A DNA stretch of 64,000 nucleotides, taken from the NCBI GenBank assembly GCA_005281725.1, contig SSBO01000012.1:8162866-8226865 (forward strand). The letters run 5' to 3'. The stretch's first letter is position 1, and each line of letters opens with the position of its first letter. The notes under the pieces were generated by a model. That model did no database searches and had not been told where the DNA came from. It was given only the letters and a program-made list of their open reading frames with translations. The position numbers and the translations under genes were made by a program. Shown one piece after another: positions 34,932 to 50,619 of the stretch. The stretch comes from Wuchereria bancrofti. Taxonomy: Eukaryota; Nematoda; Chromadorea; Rhabditida; Onchocercidae.

Positions 34932-37900
34932 ATAATGTAACATTATTGTTATATATTATAACATTCTGCTACTTGGCGTTACTGCTTTATATTCCCTTTA
35001 TCAACATGTGTATAATATTAAGCTTGAGAGACGATAAGAGACGCTTATAATCTTTCAAGCAATCCGGAAAATGATTACTGTTGCTGTTTTCTATGTTCGG
35101 TTGCTGCCAGTAATTGTCTCTGAGGCCGGGTAATAGTTCACCTCTGTGGTAGTGTAGTAGTTCAGTTGTATTTATTGTATACCTATAGTTGTTTCATCCT
35201 ATTTCGAGTTGTGATCTTTCAAGTATTCTGTGTATGATATGGCGCGACTTTTTTTCCAAACAAATTTAATGAATTATTTGTACTTTAGTAAATGATAGGC
35301 TTCATATCAAATTTCTTCTGTATGTACGGCAGTGAGCTAAACACTTATTCAGGGTAATTATCTTTCAGCTTGTTTATCTACGTCAGTAGAAGAAATGGGA
35401 TTTCTGTTTTAATTTTTATGTTGGTTTTTCATGATCTCTCAGTTTACATATGTTTCCTGTATGGTCAAGGAATATTTCCATAGTCGATTCAGTGTTTGGA
35501 TATAAGATTGCAGTGGTACATCATCATGAATAAGTTTTTGTCGTCTCTCCAGGTTCCACTTCACTGTTATTCGGTGGCATAATTACAGCCGTGGAACTAT
35601 GCCATTATAGATCGTCGAACACGTCTAAACTGTCCAAGGTTTCCTCCTCGTCTTTTTATTCTCGGGAACTGTAATTACTCATTTCCTAATTTTTTGATTT
35701 TGCCAGTGATTTTCAATAGAGAAAACGTTGCAACGTAGGAAGAGTATTTTTTGACTGCTTTTTAGGATTTACGACATCAATGTGGTCTACTTTGATAATT
35801 TCAAAACTGTTCAAACGGAACTTATCCGTGACGCCATACATTTGGAATAATTCCAATCAGAATCAGCCATAAAATAAATGACTGCAAACTCTTCCGTGCA
35901 GTTTTTGCAGGATGGATAATATGAAGTGGGCACTGCTTTGATTTGTATAGAGATGGCAGTGCAAGATTTAGAGTTCAGCAAAAGATATTAAAATAGAGGA
36001 GGGTGTTACTAACACTACAGCAAGATGGCAGTGTTTATTCATATGGACATTATAATTAATTTATGGATGGACCAGATGGGCTCTTACTTTTCCACTCATT
36101 CAGTTCCTTGCATTCACAGCCTTCCACATTCAACTTACAAAAGGGGGAGGGACACTTCTACCTTAAATAGCCTTAAATAATGGCCGTTTGGTTGGTGCCC
36201 GGAGATTAATGACGAACCGAAAGAGGAATACTGTGAGACAAACGGGGGTTGGTCTGCGACTAGAAGTTGCAGCTAAGACGGTGCCAGATTAATTGGGAGT
36301 TGCGTGAATCTGTTGACAGGGATTACAAATGTGAGATATTTGCCAAAAACATGACTTAAGAGAAATGAGTTTTGTTTGTAGTAAATAGTACTTAACAGTT
36401 ATAAGAGCCCATTTTGGTACAGCAGAAATAAACAAAGAAAAAATGGTAAGAATTATTTAAAAAAGAAACATTCGAGCGAAAAAAGAAAACAAAACAAGCA
36501 TCAAAAGAAATCGACAAAACAAATGGGCGGTGTTTTAAAATCAATAATTAGTGAAATTTTCAAGCAGCACCAATAATTAAAGGAAAAAAGACAGTTGCAT
36601 TAACGATGATGACAAAAATCGGCAATGAATGTATGAAATGATCACGATATTTAAGCAATTTGTACCCTAACAAATCTGCTATTCCTTTCGTTGTTCTGTG
36701 GTTTTTTCTTTTTTGAATAAATTCGCAAATAATAATAATAGAAGAATGAAGATGAACCATCTAAAATATATTCTTTGAGTAGCTGACTGACTTCAACATG
36801 CCATAGAAAATATTTCGGCATATGTTAATACAAATCGTTTGTCTGAAAAAAGACATCCTCCTACTTTGTTCATCTTCAAAGCAATAAATAAATAAAAGAA
36901 AAAAGAGATGCAAAGAAGTAAATCGAAAACAATTACTAATAATCAATCCAGCAACATGGATACCATATAGTGTATGAAGAATACAGCAACCTGTTCTAAA
37001 ATTAATTTACAGTTCCAGCAAATTCCAAACACTAGTTTTAAGAAAATTTGATAGGTTTTAAAATCTGATATTTCTCTAATAAAAAATACCAAATGTTGCA
37101 GGTTACAATACACAGTTGTCTGGCACAATTTAAATTGTGAAGGCGAACATTTGAAACAAAGTTAAAACAACAAAATATCCTAAAACAGTTGGAAACCATT
37201 GTTTGGGGATTAAAGCTAAGAAACAAAGTGCGGAAGTACAGTCACTCATATAAAGACAAAGAAGTAAATACATATGTGCCGAAAACGGTTACTCCTTTAC
37301 TTAACAAACATATAACAACAGCTCATAATCAGAGAATCATTTAAGCCATTTTGTTCGTTTCAAATTTTTTCGAATAAATAAAGAATATTTTATTCTCTCT
37401 AAATTATTCGCTTTCAAATTTTGTTACCTTTTCTATCAAAAGTATGAAATGAACAAAATAAATGGTACAAATGAATTTATCTCTAGCCTGTTTTCTCAAC
37501 AATAAAGACTAAAAAATAAAAACAAACAAAAGTACAGAAACGCATATATAAATTTATGTGAGTACCACACAGACAACTTCCTGGATATTACGAGATATAG
37601 TGAGAGCCAAAAACGGTGAGAGAGAGAAATGGAGTTAGTTATATGTGGAAACTCTCATTATACATTAAATACAAAATAGAAATACACAAGAAGTGTTATT
37701 TCCACAAAATTTTAAAGCATACACTATTAGGAACCATTGTTATTGTTTTTTTTTTTGTAAATTCATTAATAATCTTTTTCGTTTTAATCATAATATGCAA
37801 GAAATGTGCATGAATTATGTGAAATATTAGAAGGGACAACAAGTCAAATAAATTTCTTCATGTTAAGCCCTTTCCATGATGTACAAGAAGTTTACACAAA

Positions 37901-38055
37901 ACACCAGTGAATTTTCACCTATTTTCATTTACAGTTTACCCTTGTTAGGGGTTGGCGTCCACGCTTCTTTCTTTCTTTTTTTTTTTTTTTGATCGTTATC
38001 CCACAATCCATAAAGTGTGGCATAACAATACTGTTGACTGCCTTTATCATCTTTT
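34932..38055. other. Convergent intergenic interval between Ac45 and GON-1 genes
   Basis: About 3.1 kb of 3' flanking sequence for both genes. The many short open frames lack family features or splice logic. A-rich stretches occur at 36.4-36.5 kb, and a T-run lies at 37978-37990. No RNA gene or repeat family was recognised. Confidence 0.6.
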
Positions 38056-39887
38056 TCATCCTACACCGATACTTGGATTCTGTTTATGGTCAATTTCTAT
38101 TACCAAACCTTTAAACTTATCCGGACTACATTGACCACAGTAACCACCGCAACGTCCAAAAATTCGCGCATTATTCTGCAACACATAATATCTGTCCACT
38201 TAGTAATAAACAGCAGTATTCTCAGCATCTTAACAACTTTTAAATCTAATCGATAGAAAATGAAAGAAATTTCGGTTTGTATATGAAAAACTATCTCGAG
38301 AAATTTCAGCGCGGATATACAGTGATGCACAATATAGAAATGGTGTTGCTTTTAATGACACCTGAATTATTCCGGAATGCTTATCAGATTATGCTTGATT
38401 TCGATGCAGCTTCATTTAAATGATAAACTCTTCATTGTTATAATCCTTTCCGAACAGATAAGTCTCACTTCTTCCATGAAAATAATGTTTGAACTTCTTA
38501 AATCAACACACAAATCTCACCTTTTTGGTCTTTCTCAGGATACAAATTATTGCAGGTTTCGCCTTATCTGTGCCAGTGATTCATAAGACTATTATAGTTA
38601 CGCGTTCCAGAATGCTTTCAAGTATTCCTTATATATTTTGTATTTCTCAAAAGAAAATAAACATACATCAGAACGCTCAATTCTCGAACTTGTACGGTGT
38701 CCTTGATCAACCCATCGAAGGTCATCCATCACTCGGAGACCTGTTCCTCGTAAATCGATACCAAACTGACCCTGAAAATGAAAACTTTTCAACTGAAGGC
38801 ACTATTTCAAGTTGTGCAAATAATTACCATGAAAATTTTAACAATAAAATAGCTAAATATTTATCAGTCTTCACGAAACCTGTGGACAATCAACAGCACT
38901 GTAGCAATCACCAGCTGTTGCAAATGCTACTTCTACACCATGCGATGTCGTTGCGAATGTGTGATCATGGACTGAAATAAATCACTTTAAAGTATGACTG
39001 TTCTTAATACTTCTTCCCTATTAACTCTTCGTTGAAATTTCACCTGTTATAAAGATAAAGATATTCTCTATGAACATTGTTTATTCTGAGAAAGGATTAA
39101 TAGAGATATTTTTAAGTGCATCCATTTTAATTGTCGAAATAAGTGCTCAATTTGATTGTTGAGACGGAATGGTAGTATATAAAAATTTATTAGATCATGT
39201 AAAAATAACTCACTGTTTATTTTCATATTGTGAAGATCGACACGAACTTTTGAAAAACTAGAAAAGCCAGCGCTTGCACTTCCATCATCCGTGCACATAC
39301 ACGTGTCATTACGCTGTCCGTTATGAGGACATGTAAATGGATACAATAATCTAAATGGAAATAAAACGTAAAGTTATTACAGTTAGAAAAGTGTTTATCA
39401 TGCGGTCCGTTTATTTTGCTGGTAGCTAGAAGACAAAAATTTTCGAACCAAATTTGTAATCAGAAACAAATAAACTACCAAAACTATTTAGTCATTTAAT
39501 GTAATAAGCTATGTTATCACGACTGTACTTTAGATGAGATGGTATGCAAGTTTTTAATTCCAAAAACTAGGAAAATAATGGCATCTTTGAAAAAAAAAAA
39601 GTTAACATTTCAATTATGTGTTGAAATAATGCAAAGATCCTAGAATATCAATCAGAAGTATTTTTAACATTACATACATAACCATTTTGATTGGTATTAC
39701 CTTTTTCCGTAAATTTCTGCAAAATTAGTCTCGCTATTGAGGTTTATGTATGTTTTTGGTAGTGTTTCATTCATTAGGTGGCAATAAACAGTAATGCGAA
39801 AACCGGCTACCAAAACGGTATAATTGCCATCAACGCTATTCTCTTGCGTATAGTATGCTTTCAATTCTGCACAATCACCTGGTAAGC
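38056..39887 (-). other. gon-1: GON-1 exons 34-38: GON domain
   Basis: E34 39887..39701, E35 39350..39214, E36 38971..38880, E37 38771..38667, E38 38175..38056. The domain starts with [20 protein letters not shown], continues through [70 protein letters not shown] and [20 protein letters not shown], and ends [10 protein letters not shown] plus a 24-residue tail to the TGA. All the conserved cysteine blocks of the family are present. The domain is confined to GON-1, ADAMTS9 and ADAMTS20, which fixes the orthology. Confidence 0.96.
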
Positions 39888-42800
39888 CTAGAATACATTA
39901 TGAATAAACTTAAGATATTTTGCAATTAACAATATTGCTTTAGGGCCTTTATTTAACTGGAGTTTTGATTAATTACTTAACTCAGACCCACCTTATATCG
40001 ATTCGCAACAGCATGTCCTTAAACTTTTTATCAGGACTTGAAATCAACGAAATAAAGCGAATTACTATACGATTTTGCATTCAAACAAATTTTATATTTT
40101 CAAGTAACGTTTTATATTTTTGTCCATGTGATGTCGTTTATGTTTGTAAATAAACTTATGTTGTTGTTGTGAAAAAAATTTGTTAATATTTACAATTTCT
40201 CAGGAAACAGCTTTCCCGTCTTTTCGGTCTATCTGGACTCTGACCACAAAGATCTCGTGATACCCGTCTGCCGTCTCTATCCAAACACCGCACACGACGT
40301 CTTCGATAGCCTGGACCACAACTTGTCGAGCACTGCAACTCATTGATAATACAAAAAGTATTTCACTAATTTTAATACTTCCCTTTCACATTATTTAGAT
40401 ACAAAGAGCGTTTATGGTTATAAAAAAAAAGTACTTTGCACCTTAAACTATGATATTCAGAAAGACAATTCAGCAACAATTATGAATTGAGATCTAACTA
40501 ATGCTATACATTTATAAACCGAGCACTGCACACATGCAGAATTCAACCTGATAATTACACATAATAAGTTTGAACAATGTCGAAACATGTCAAAGCATGA
40601 TTCGGCAAACTAACAATAGATATAAATGTCAATATTGGATGATTTAAACTTGTCAAACAGACAGGCAGATGAAAACAAAGACATTGAGAGCTGAAATCAC
40701 AGAATATGCATTGTACTGGATATCCGAGACACTTTTCTTGAAAATGATGAAATAATAATGATTATTTATATATGATTAAAGAACATATACGTTAGCCAAA
40801 TTTTCGTACAAAAAAAGAAAACACTCCTGTGATTTCGTTATTAATGAACAAGAAGTGTTGTAAGCAGAGATAAAAGAAGAGACAATGGTTACCTGTGACC
40901 AAGGTCCAACAGACCAGCGATATTTAGCATCGCAAGGATTCATTGCACATTCTTTACTAACCGATGGTCGAGCTAATCCATTGCACATTCTCGATTGCAC
41001 GTTCGGTTCTGCGCTCAAGCTATGATTTTGACTACGTACACGGCATTCAATACGACGAAACTGAAATCCTGTGCCACATGTTTTCGAACACTGGAAAAAA
41101 CAAATATATTTTAGAAATGGCACTCCTGAACAATAAAAAATCATTATTGTTGCAATATCATTAGTACTAATCTATCATTCGGTAACTCGTAACGCATGAT
41201 GCTAAACTATTGCTGTTAACTTATCAAAATACTTATGTTAGGTATGTCATCCCACTAGCAGGTTACATGTTACGTATAAAAACAATATTCCCTTCAGGTT
41301 GATATATTAAAGGACAGTGTGTTGATAAAATAGCCAGTTTTTTTCTCACCTCTATGTTTCTTTCTTGTTCCTTTCATTTATCTCACTTAATAGCTTATTG
41401 AAAAGATTTATAACTAAAAAAAAAAAAAAAAAATAAATTTATAAATAAAAAAAAAATAATTAAAGCCACACCGTACTCCAAGGTCCGGGTACCCAGTGAT
41501 ACAGACAATCAGTAGCAGGACAAGAACGTGTCATTTCTGGTGCAGTTTCATTACTGCACATTTTCGGCGCTGCACGTTTACCCAAATTGCTGACACAATA
41601 GACACGACGATATTGATCAGACTTCTTGCACGGATCAATGCACTATAATTTGGGATATAGATAGGTTGTATTGAGATTGAAGTCTTTCAGATAAAAACTA
41701 AAGAAAGAAAAGTAAGGATACATAGTTAATAACTTAGACATCCACAGGAATTTCCTATTTTTGAAATTTAATACATATTATCATTTATTGCTAATTTAGC
41801 ACATTAGGTTTCACGAACGTTAACACTCAACAAACAGTCTGAGATATTCATTTCACACATATGCACTTCATCTCATACCCCGACAGCATGATCTCATATT
41901 CCACAAACGTAGTTTTTCGTCGTTTTTTTTCTTGTGGATTAGACATGAAATGAATTTGAAAGTGAAACTTAATTGAATTATACATCTCTTTCTATTAACT
42001 CCCAACATAACATTCTATATTCATCGTTACTTATTAATTTCCTATAAATCCTCTTAATATCTTTACATTTTTAAACAAAGCAATGTATATCTTTTTGGTC
42101 ACTGGCATTTTTTCTTCCGTTCAAAATAAACAAAATTTTTCTAATTTTTTTCTTACGATTTCTACTAAATGTGATATATGAGAGATATGATATTGCAAAA
42201 GGATGATTTGTAGGAGAAGACGGGTTAATAAGTTTAGTTTTTTACATATTTCCAACCTTAGACCACGGAGTGGCTGTCCAGTGATAAGCTGGACAGGATA
42301 TGGTCATACACATCGAATTTTCTAGTGGCTTAGGCAACTTTCCACATTCCATATCTGGAAGATGGGTTCGTCGACCTTTCTGACATGTCACTTCACGTGT
42401 TCGTACTCCTCTACCACACGTTACCGAACACTACAAATAACAACACGATATGAACAAATAAATCTACAAAAGAATATACAAAATTACTTACACGTGTAAA
42501 TCACCGTCAGAAATAAATATCAACTTTCACATTGATGACGTCTGTAAAAAGCTGCACTTTCAAAAAAATTGCCTCTCAGGGAGAAGCTATGTCATTAATA
42601 GCAGTGTAAAAACTGGACAGTCAATTCTTGAAGAGAAACTCACGGTGCTAGGTGTGAAACCAATCCTGTTTAATACATCTGCTGGTTACTCCGTCCCGTT
42701 TATAAAGCAAATTCTTATTTTCTTTTCATTTAGATGAAAACAGTAACCGCCGAAAATTTATCTTCAACATAGAGAAATGATTTTTCAGTGTCAAAATCCC

Positions 42801-45800
42801 AAATGCAAATATACACCAAAGACTTCCGATACTTTCAACACTGTATTCTTTGGTTGATCTCATCCTCATCGTATAAAAAAAACCGACTATGCAAAGGCTT
42901 TTTTTTGACGGAATGACCTTTTCTTTCGTAATTTATCTTTCAAGCTTTCTTTTGCTATTTGGCAAAGATAGACTATTCGAATCAACAAGATAAGAGGAAC
43001 CAGGTAATTTATATAACTTCTGAATAAGATAACTTTGATCGAAAAACTTTTGAAGCTATATGATTGATCAACGCAAAGAGGCTACTGCATTCTGAATAGG
43101 CAAACACTGGAGCTGATATTAAAAGGCGGTATATCCAATCCAATTGACATTAATATTGCAAAGTTCCTTTTTTTAAATAGAAAATTTTGCAGATTTTTTG
43201 AATATAAATACAAATTGTTGTAGTTTGTCAGGAACTTGCATTTGTATGAACGGATGACAGAACTTTTTGAACACAGAAATCGGTGAAACAGCAATCCGTG
43301 CATCCCGTTTTTAAAATGGTTGAGTAGTTTTAGGTTACGTCACATTCCAGATATAACTTGGCACTTTCCGACGACAGTTTCGACCACAACCAACAAGCTT
43401 CTGACTTCATAACAAGATTATCACATTCTGATGCATCTAAAAAGCATATTTCCCAACATCATTCACTCACCATTGACCACTTTCCGGTCTTCCACCGTGG
43501 ACAATGCGTCATTCTACAGCGATGTGAATCAATTGGTCGCTTTGCCGGATCACAATATTTAGATGCTACTGAATGACTATGTGAATTGACACATGACACA
43601 ATACGTTTACGAACACCATGTCCGCAAGTTGTCGAACACTGAAATGCAAAAGCAAAACTATGGATGCTTAAAAAAGAGAAAAGAAAGAAAATTAGCGGCA
43701 ATAATTCAACAGCATGCAGTTTAAATTTAAATCACCAAATGTAGGTTACTTTCTAGACAATAACTATATTCCACGTAAGCATCGAGAGGGAACAATATGA
43801 GTCAGATTAAAGAACTTATTAAGCAAACAAACAAAAAAGAGACATCAACCACTATCAATCAATATGATTAGGTATTCTGCTTACCCAAATACATTTTCTC
43901 AAAATTAAATTGGAAAACAAATATATAAACTTGAAATACAATTCAACTTATTCATCTCAACTATATCTCACAATACAGGCAGCAAACAAGCTAAACAAGT
44001 CACTGAATTTTCATGCACATTCTCGGCATGGAATTGGTTGAATACCAGAGATTTCAAGTTGCTAAACGGAATTCATGTTCAGATAGATAACAACGAAGAA
44101 CACATATTGTTTAGCTTTTAGAATCGATAATGAACACAACACACATGCTAAAAGAACAAAATATCTAACAAAGATATCAAGAAAACCACAGAAAATTATT
44201 GATAGATGAAATTGGAGGTTGTATTTGCTTATAAGACTTTGCTACATGGGAAATACCGGATTAAAAAATAGGTAACACTGAATAGATAACACTGAAGATA
44301 AAATAGATAACACTGAAGCCATGCACAAACGAACAAACAACATTGCATTTTTTTTTCCATCAAGAAAATTCAACCTCAAGACAAGTGGTTAAAACCTTTT
44401 CAGGAATAATCAAATTAGAAGACTCATCTTTCTTGCAAGTCACAATTAGGATTAATAGATAATCCTGATAAATACAAGTCTTTCCATTTGTCTAATCATG
44501 TGAGAATTCACCGAACGCAGAGAAAATTTTTGAGATATTTATTTTTTTTTTGTCTTTTTATATTGTTCGATCCAAAATCTTTCACATATGCCTGGTAGAT
44601 GGATAATTAAAATTACCTACCTCATCCATTAATAATTTAGGAAGATTAATGCAAAAACAAACCATTGCAGAACCAATAATTTTTTATATCTTAACAAATT
44701 TCGAAAAAATGAAGTTCATTTTGCAAATGTAATAATAAGCAAATGTCGTTTTCGCTTCCTTCCAAGAAAATGAAAAAATTTTGCTTGGTGCACAAAGGAA
44801 AAAGTGACATGCACCGATAAATATTAAATAAATAAAATTGAGTAATATAAAAATATGAAAACAGAAAAGCTAATGAATGATATAACTGAGTAAAAGATTA
44901 TTTATGAAACGAAGAAATGAAAAGAAAAAGTAAACGAATCACAACATTGTTTTACAACGCAAGCGAATTTTCATAATACCAATAGAATGGTCTGATTATC
45001 ACGCTTATTTTGTTTATTGTTGTAATATTCTCAAAATAAAAAGGTTTTTATCATGAAGTTCCGAAGGATTCTTTTATATTAAACTATTTATAAAATACTA
45101 AATATGACAGGATATTAAGCATCAGTACCAAATTTCTAAATGAACGAATTTCATTAGAGTGAAAATTGAAAATATTGATGCGCTTTAGCTTAGCTATAAG
45201 CTCTCATAAAGAATAAAGCAGCGCTTTTATTATTTAGCTTTACCTCTTAGGGAAAGTTAAAAGATGAAGTTGTAGTGGGTGAGAGTTAGCAAATACAGAA
45301 ACAATTGATAGGTAAAACAATAATTTTTAGAATAGCTGCACAATGTAATAGAATAGTACTATTGTACCTAAATTTTGTGCCTAAAAGAAAATTTTACCAA
45401 CAATTAATTAGTAGCACTGTGTTAAATGGAATAGAAATAGTTTTAATCAACAAAAATTATTCTGTTCACAAGTTTTATCAAAAGGATTGTAAGCGATCCA
45501 GCATTATCAATTGAGATAAAAAATTTGTCTATCTTTATACTGCACTTTCTTGTTACCTAGAAAAAAGATAAAAAGCGAGTAATGATGAGAGCATGACGCT
45601 GACGGTGATGAATTTTGACAACTTAATTAAATATATGATGTATATCTTTTGTCTTATCAATCACTGAGTTTGATCTTCAATTGCTAACTCAAAGTACACA
45701 ACCCAATTCTTCTTGATAATTCAAGTGGAGCAAACATGCGCTAGAAATTTCTAATGGAAATTGTGACATGCTCCCAAAGGCAGTGTCAAAACAGTCATAT

Positions 45801-48800
45801 ATTATTTATCACTGATAAAGCAGCTGAAGATTAAAGCTAACAAAGCAGTAGATGATAAGAGCCTGAACAAACTGGCAGTAAAATGGCAGATGATAAGGAA
45901 AACTTGGAAGAACTGAGTGAACCATAGAAAGTAAATATTGAAATATGAATGATAACCACAAGACGACTATTTTATTTTACCTTATACGAAGTTATTTCAA
46001 AATATAGATAATGTCTAATTAAAATGTTAGTATAAAATATGTCGATAATCCTTATTGAAAAGATACAACGGCTAATTAACTCGTAAATTTCAATTTTGGC
46101 ATAGATTTTAGCAAAAAACGTAAGCTAAAAAAAATTTCAACCTTCATTAAATTCAATCTTTATCTTCCATTCAGATATATATATTTATTTAGCTAATGTT
46201 GAAAGTAATGCGACAGAAATGTGGTCAGTGGTATAAAAGTTTCTAGAAAAACTGATTACCATGTAGAAATTAAGATGAAATATTGCCAGGTACCAAATAA
46301 AAGAGAAAATAGGAGAAATGCATGATTGTAAATAGTAAATAGGCTGTAAACCTTTACCTATCTTGCTGTCACATAAAATGGACTAGCAAAAGGTTACAGA
46401 GACAGATCAAAGGATGCATAATTTAGGGATAGATGTGAAAAATGAGAAAAAAAAAAATGAGCAAAAATGGCAGTTGACTAACTGCTTGTAACATGAAACG
46501 ATTAAATATACTAGTGATTTTTTTGTTGTTGTTAAACGTATCAGATAAAAGCACTTTGACGTGTACTGGACATCATACTGCATAAAGCACACATAAGTTT
46601 CATCTCACGTTCATTTGGATGAGCAATGCAAGTGACAGAAGGTAAAGGTGAGAGCACGCAATGTGATATACTTGTACGTATATAACTTCATTTGTCATAA
46701 TCAACAAGCATTGGTTATGGAGAGACATTTACAGCACTAGAAATGACAAGACAAAACAAATACTGTAAGTGCTGCAAGCAAAAGGAAAAAAAAAGTTGAC
46801 TGAAATTGAAATGGATTATTTTCCACGTATTTTATGATATCTACGTCTACTTGTACGTACCGGACTCCATTTGCCTGCATACCAATGATAGTATTCATTT
46901 TTTATTGGTATCGTTTGGCATTCTACCTTATTACACTCCCGAATACTAGATGGTTTTTCAGGAAGCAAGCATTCCGTATCTTGTACCCTTTCACGTATTT
47001 TCTCATCTTCACACCAAACTGTACGTTTCTGTACACCACCACCACATGTCACTGGACACTAAAATTTCTTCGTTAGAAAATTTTTAAGGATAAAAAAAAA
47101 GAAAAAAAGAAACGGATAATTTCTTCGCATGATATAAGCAATGTTTATTATACTTTTTTGTGAATAATTTCTATTTTTACTACTTTTTGAATATGTGTAC
47201 TTTCTTCAAAAACTTGCAGTAGCAATTGTTAAATATTTAACTTCAAAGTTAAAAGGGACGTACATGAGACCAAGGTGACATCTGCCAGACTTTAGACACT
47301 TTTACACACTCTTGTTGATTACAGCGCTCAAACTGTTCCGGTTTTTCTCCCTCATTACAAAATCTTGTACTACAGGTAATCAGACGTCTACGCCAACCAC
47401 CTCCACATGAGACGGAACACTGAAAATCCTAACCGTATTTAAACAACATATTATCATCACAAGTAACGAATTAAAAGGAATAGCCTGACGATTGATATTG
47501 AAGGATTGTTAGGGATTTGATGCATAATCGGTGTGAAGAACTATACCTAAACAATACTAACCTCTTCCCACTCTTTGGTAATCCAGGATCCAAGAGGTGG
47601 TTCTCCCATTGGGCATGGATTCAAATTACACGATCTGATTGATTGTGGACGAATTGTTAAATCACAATCTGTTTCCCGCACTTGCTCATTATCTTCCATC
47701 GACTCACAGGTTACGCGACGGTCTGTTGTTGCATGCATGCCACAAGTAATTGAGCACTAAATTTCCATTTTCGAAATTTCTATTCGGAAGACTCATACCA
47801 CATTAATTCAGGGGAAAATTATTTGTATTATTTGCTGTGAATACTCAAAAAAGGCTTAGCAACACCACGGAATACATCACAGCCCAATATAAAAAAGTGA
47901 GAACTGATAGTTTCAACTTTTTATTAAATCACCAAAAGTTAAGACTTTGGAGAGATTTTCTCATCGAAACGATAAGTTGCACTGAGTAGTGATGGAGAAC
48001 GATATGATACGAAGCGCTCAGTTTCATTTACCATTTCAAAATATTGTAGAATAACAACTATAGTAACTGCAGGATAGGATAATAATAATTGAAAAAAGGA
48101 AAATGTAACCATGTATGAATCGATTTGAGATATTTTATTTCCGCAAGAGAATTGTAAAAAAAAGAGAAAAAATCAGAATATACCGATTTCCACGGTCCAA
48201 CAGTCCATTGAGCACATGGTTTAATCTGGCAATATCGATAGGTTTCAATGGGTTCCAGATGTTGACAGTATGTGTCGGTAAGGTCACGAATATGATCACG
48301 ACATACTATAAGCCGACGTTGCGTTCCATTTCCGCATGTTCGCGAGCAATCAGACCAGGGTCCAATAGCCCATCGAATTTTTGGCTGATCACTTACTGTA
48401 CTCTCGATTACATTTTGTGTGAACGTTTCGCAGTTGTCACGTTCACAGATTTTTTCTGTTTTTGGACGTATTGCCTATAATCAACTTTTTTTGACTGGTT
48501 ATAGAGCTAATTCTTCCTGTTATCTGTAATTATCGATCATGCAATTGATTCTTATAACAGAGGGAAATGAATGGAAAAGCATTAACTTCTGAATACAGTT
48601 TTATTTTTACGGAGATAAGCTACATAGAAGAATTCGAAAAGTATTATAAGCCTGATCTTTGTACAATAACTAACTATATCGCATTCACTTTCATGAACGA
48701 TAGATTTTCCTCGTAAACATTGTATTGTACGGGTATGTTGACCAGTACCACAAGTTACGGAGCAGTGTGACCATGGAAGTACTTTCCATTTGGCGCATGG

Positions 48801-50580
48801 CAGTAAGCTATAATATAAGGAATTCTAAAGATAATAATTTAAAGAGATACTTGATAATTTTTCTCGGACGGGAATAAAGCACAAAGAAACAATTTTACTA
48901 CTTACCTACACTGTTCAACTTTTGACACTTGAGTGTCACTACATAATGAACCGTCAACAACTTGATCTCGATATATACATTCGACATTCCTCGCCCTTAC
49001 ACCGACACCACATGATACAGAACACTAAAAGAAGTTCATTACTCTGTTCTTACTTAATGCATAAGGTTAACAAATTCAGATGTGAAAACAAGGTTTATAG
49101 AATGATAATTAGAATTAAGAAGCAACACAGACTAAATAGTAATTATTAAGTAAGTGTATTTGATATGTTCAATGCAAAGAAATGAAAAGTGTTTTAAAAA
49201 AAGAAGTAACCTTAGTCCAATCAGATGCTCGCCAAAATGGACATGGCCCTTGATTACATGGTTGATGACTTTGGGGTCGAGTTTCACCCTGTCTCAAGCA
49301 TTGCTCATCAGATACCTCATTACCATTAGCATCAACACAAGATACATGCCGAGTTTTCCAACCATCAAGACATGATACCGAACATGCACTCCATGTCCCA
49401 AGGCGCCAACTGGGACATGCCATACGATGACATGGCTTTTGTACAATTCGTTCACGACGATCACATAGATCTTAACATATTACAATTTACAAAGCTAAAC
49501 AACATTTCCACTCAAAAATTTTGATCATATCAGAGAAAAGAAATGAGTAATAAGATCCTAAAATATTATTCCATCTGTTCCAACTTTTTGACTTCATAAT
49601 TAGAAAAAGTCTTCCCACCACAATAAGAGAATCAAGTAATTTTGGAAAAATTGAACTGAAACTCACTCTCATCAAGATGACGACCATTAAGATCGGTGCA
49701 AACCGCATCACGTGTTTCGATACCATCACCGCAGCTCACCGAACAACTGCCCCATGTGCCAAATCTCCACTGCGTGCAGATTTGCTCATTGCACTTTTCC
49801 CAATCATGCTTTTCCTTGCTGTTGCACATTGTTGAGTGTACTTCACGACCTACCGCATCCTGGCATGATGCATGGCGCACTTTGACACCTCCATCACATG
49901 ATCGAGAACACTACAAAATTCCTCGATTTATACTATCCCAGTAATATCAAATGCAAACTGAACTATAATTATGCAACAATACATTTTTGAAAGTTTATAA
50001 TACGATGACATATTGATCAAATTTCTCGAACAACAAAAAGTAAAAATTAATTTACTTCAGACCATTCGCCATAGACCCATTTGGGACATGGCATTCGATT
50101 GCACTCTTTTTCTGTTTTATCCTTAATTGCTTGCTCACAAACACGATCATCCAAACGTCGATTCGCCTGGTCACTACAGAAAGCTTGTCGGCGACTGATA
50201 CCAGATATGCCACATGATTCCGAACACTGCAAAATGTTGAAAATTACTTCCTGATTTAATGAGTGCATCCAGTGAATCTCACATCTTTAAAACATGTTGA
50301 AAATCTCATTTTACTGTACGAAATTCGATCTCTCCCAACTTCAAACATCATTTCATACCGGTGTCCATTCCGTATATGTCCATTTCCGTCCTGCGCAATC
50401 TACGTAACATGGTGAACGGTCACTCGGTTTCTTTAATTGATGACATTGTGAATCAGAAATAACAGTTTCACGTCCATCTACGTAACTTCGAATGCACTCG
50501 CTTTTTTGTTGTTTTTCACCACGTCCACAAGTTGCATTGCATTGTCCAATCGGCACTACACGCCATCTGAAGTTAATCTT

Positions 50581-50619
<39 letters not shown>

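Noticed and set aside
38489..38980. 163-codon plus-strand open frame, the longest plus-strand frame in its region
   Set aside because: It is the antisense shadow of GON-1 exons 36 and 37, which encode conserved GON-domain blocks on the minus strand.
45305..45514. Possible nested gene in the large GON-1 intron
   Set aside because: 69-codon frame of AT-rich composition without start context, splice partners or similarity.
48115..48480. 121-codon plus-strand open frame
   Set aside because: Antisense of GON-1 exon 25, which carries a clear TSP1 repeat.
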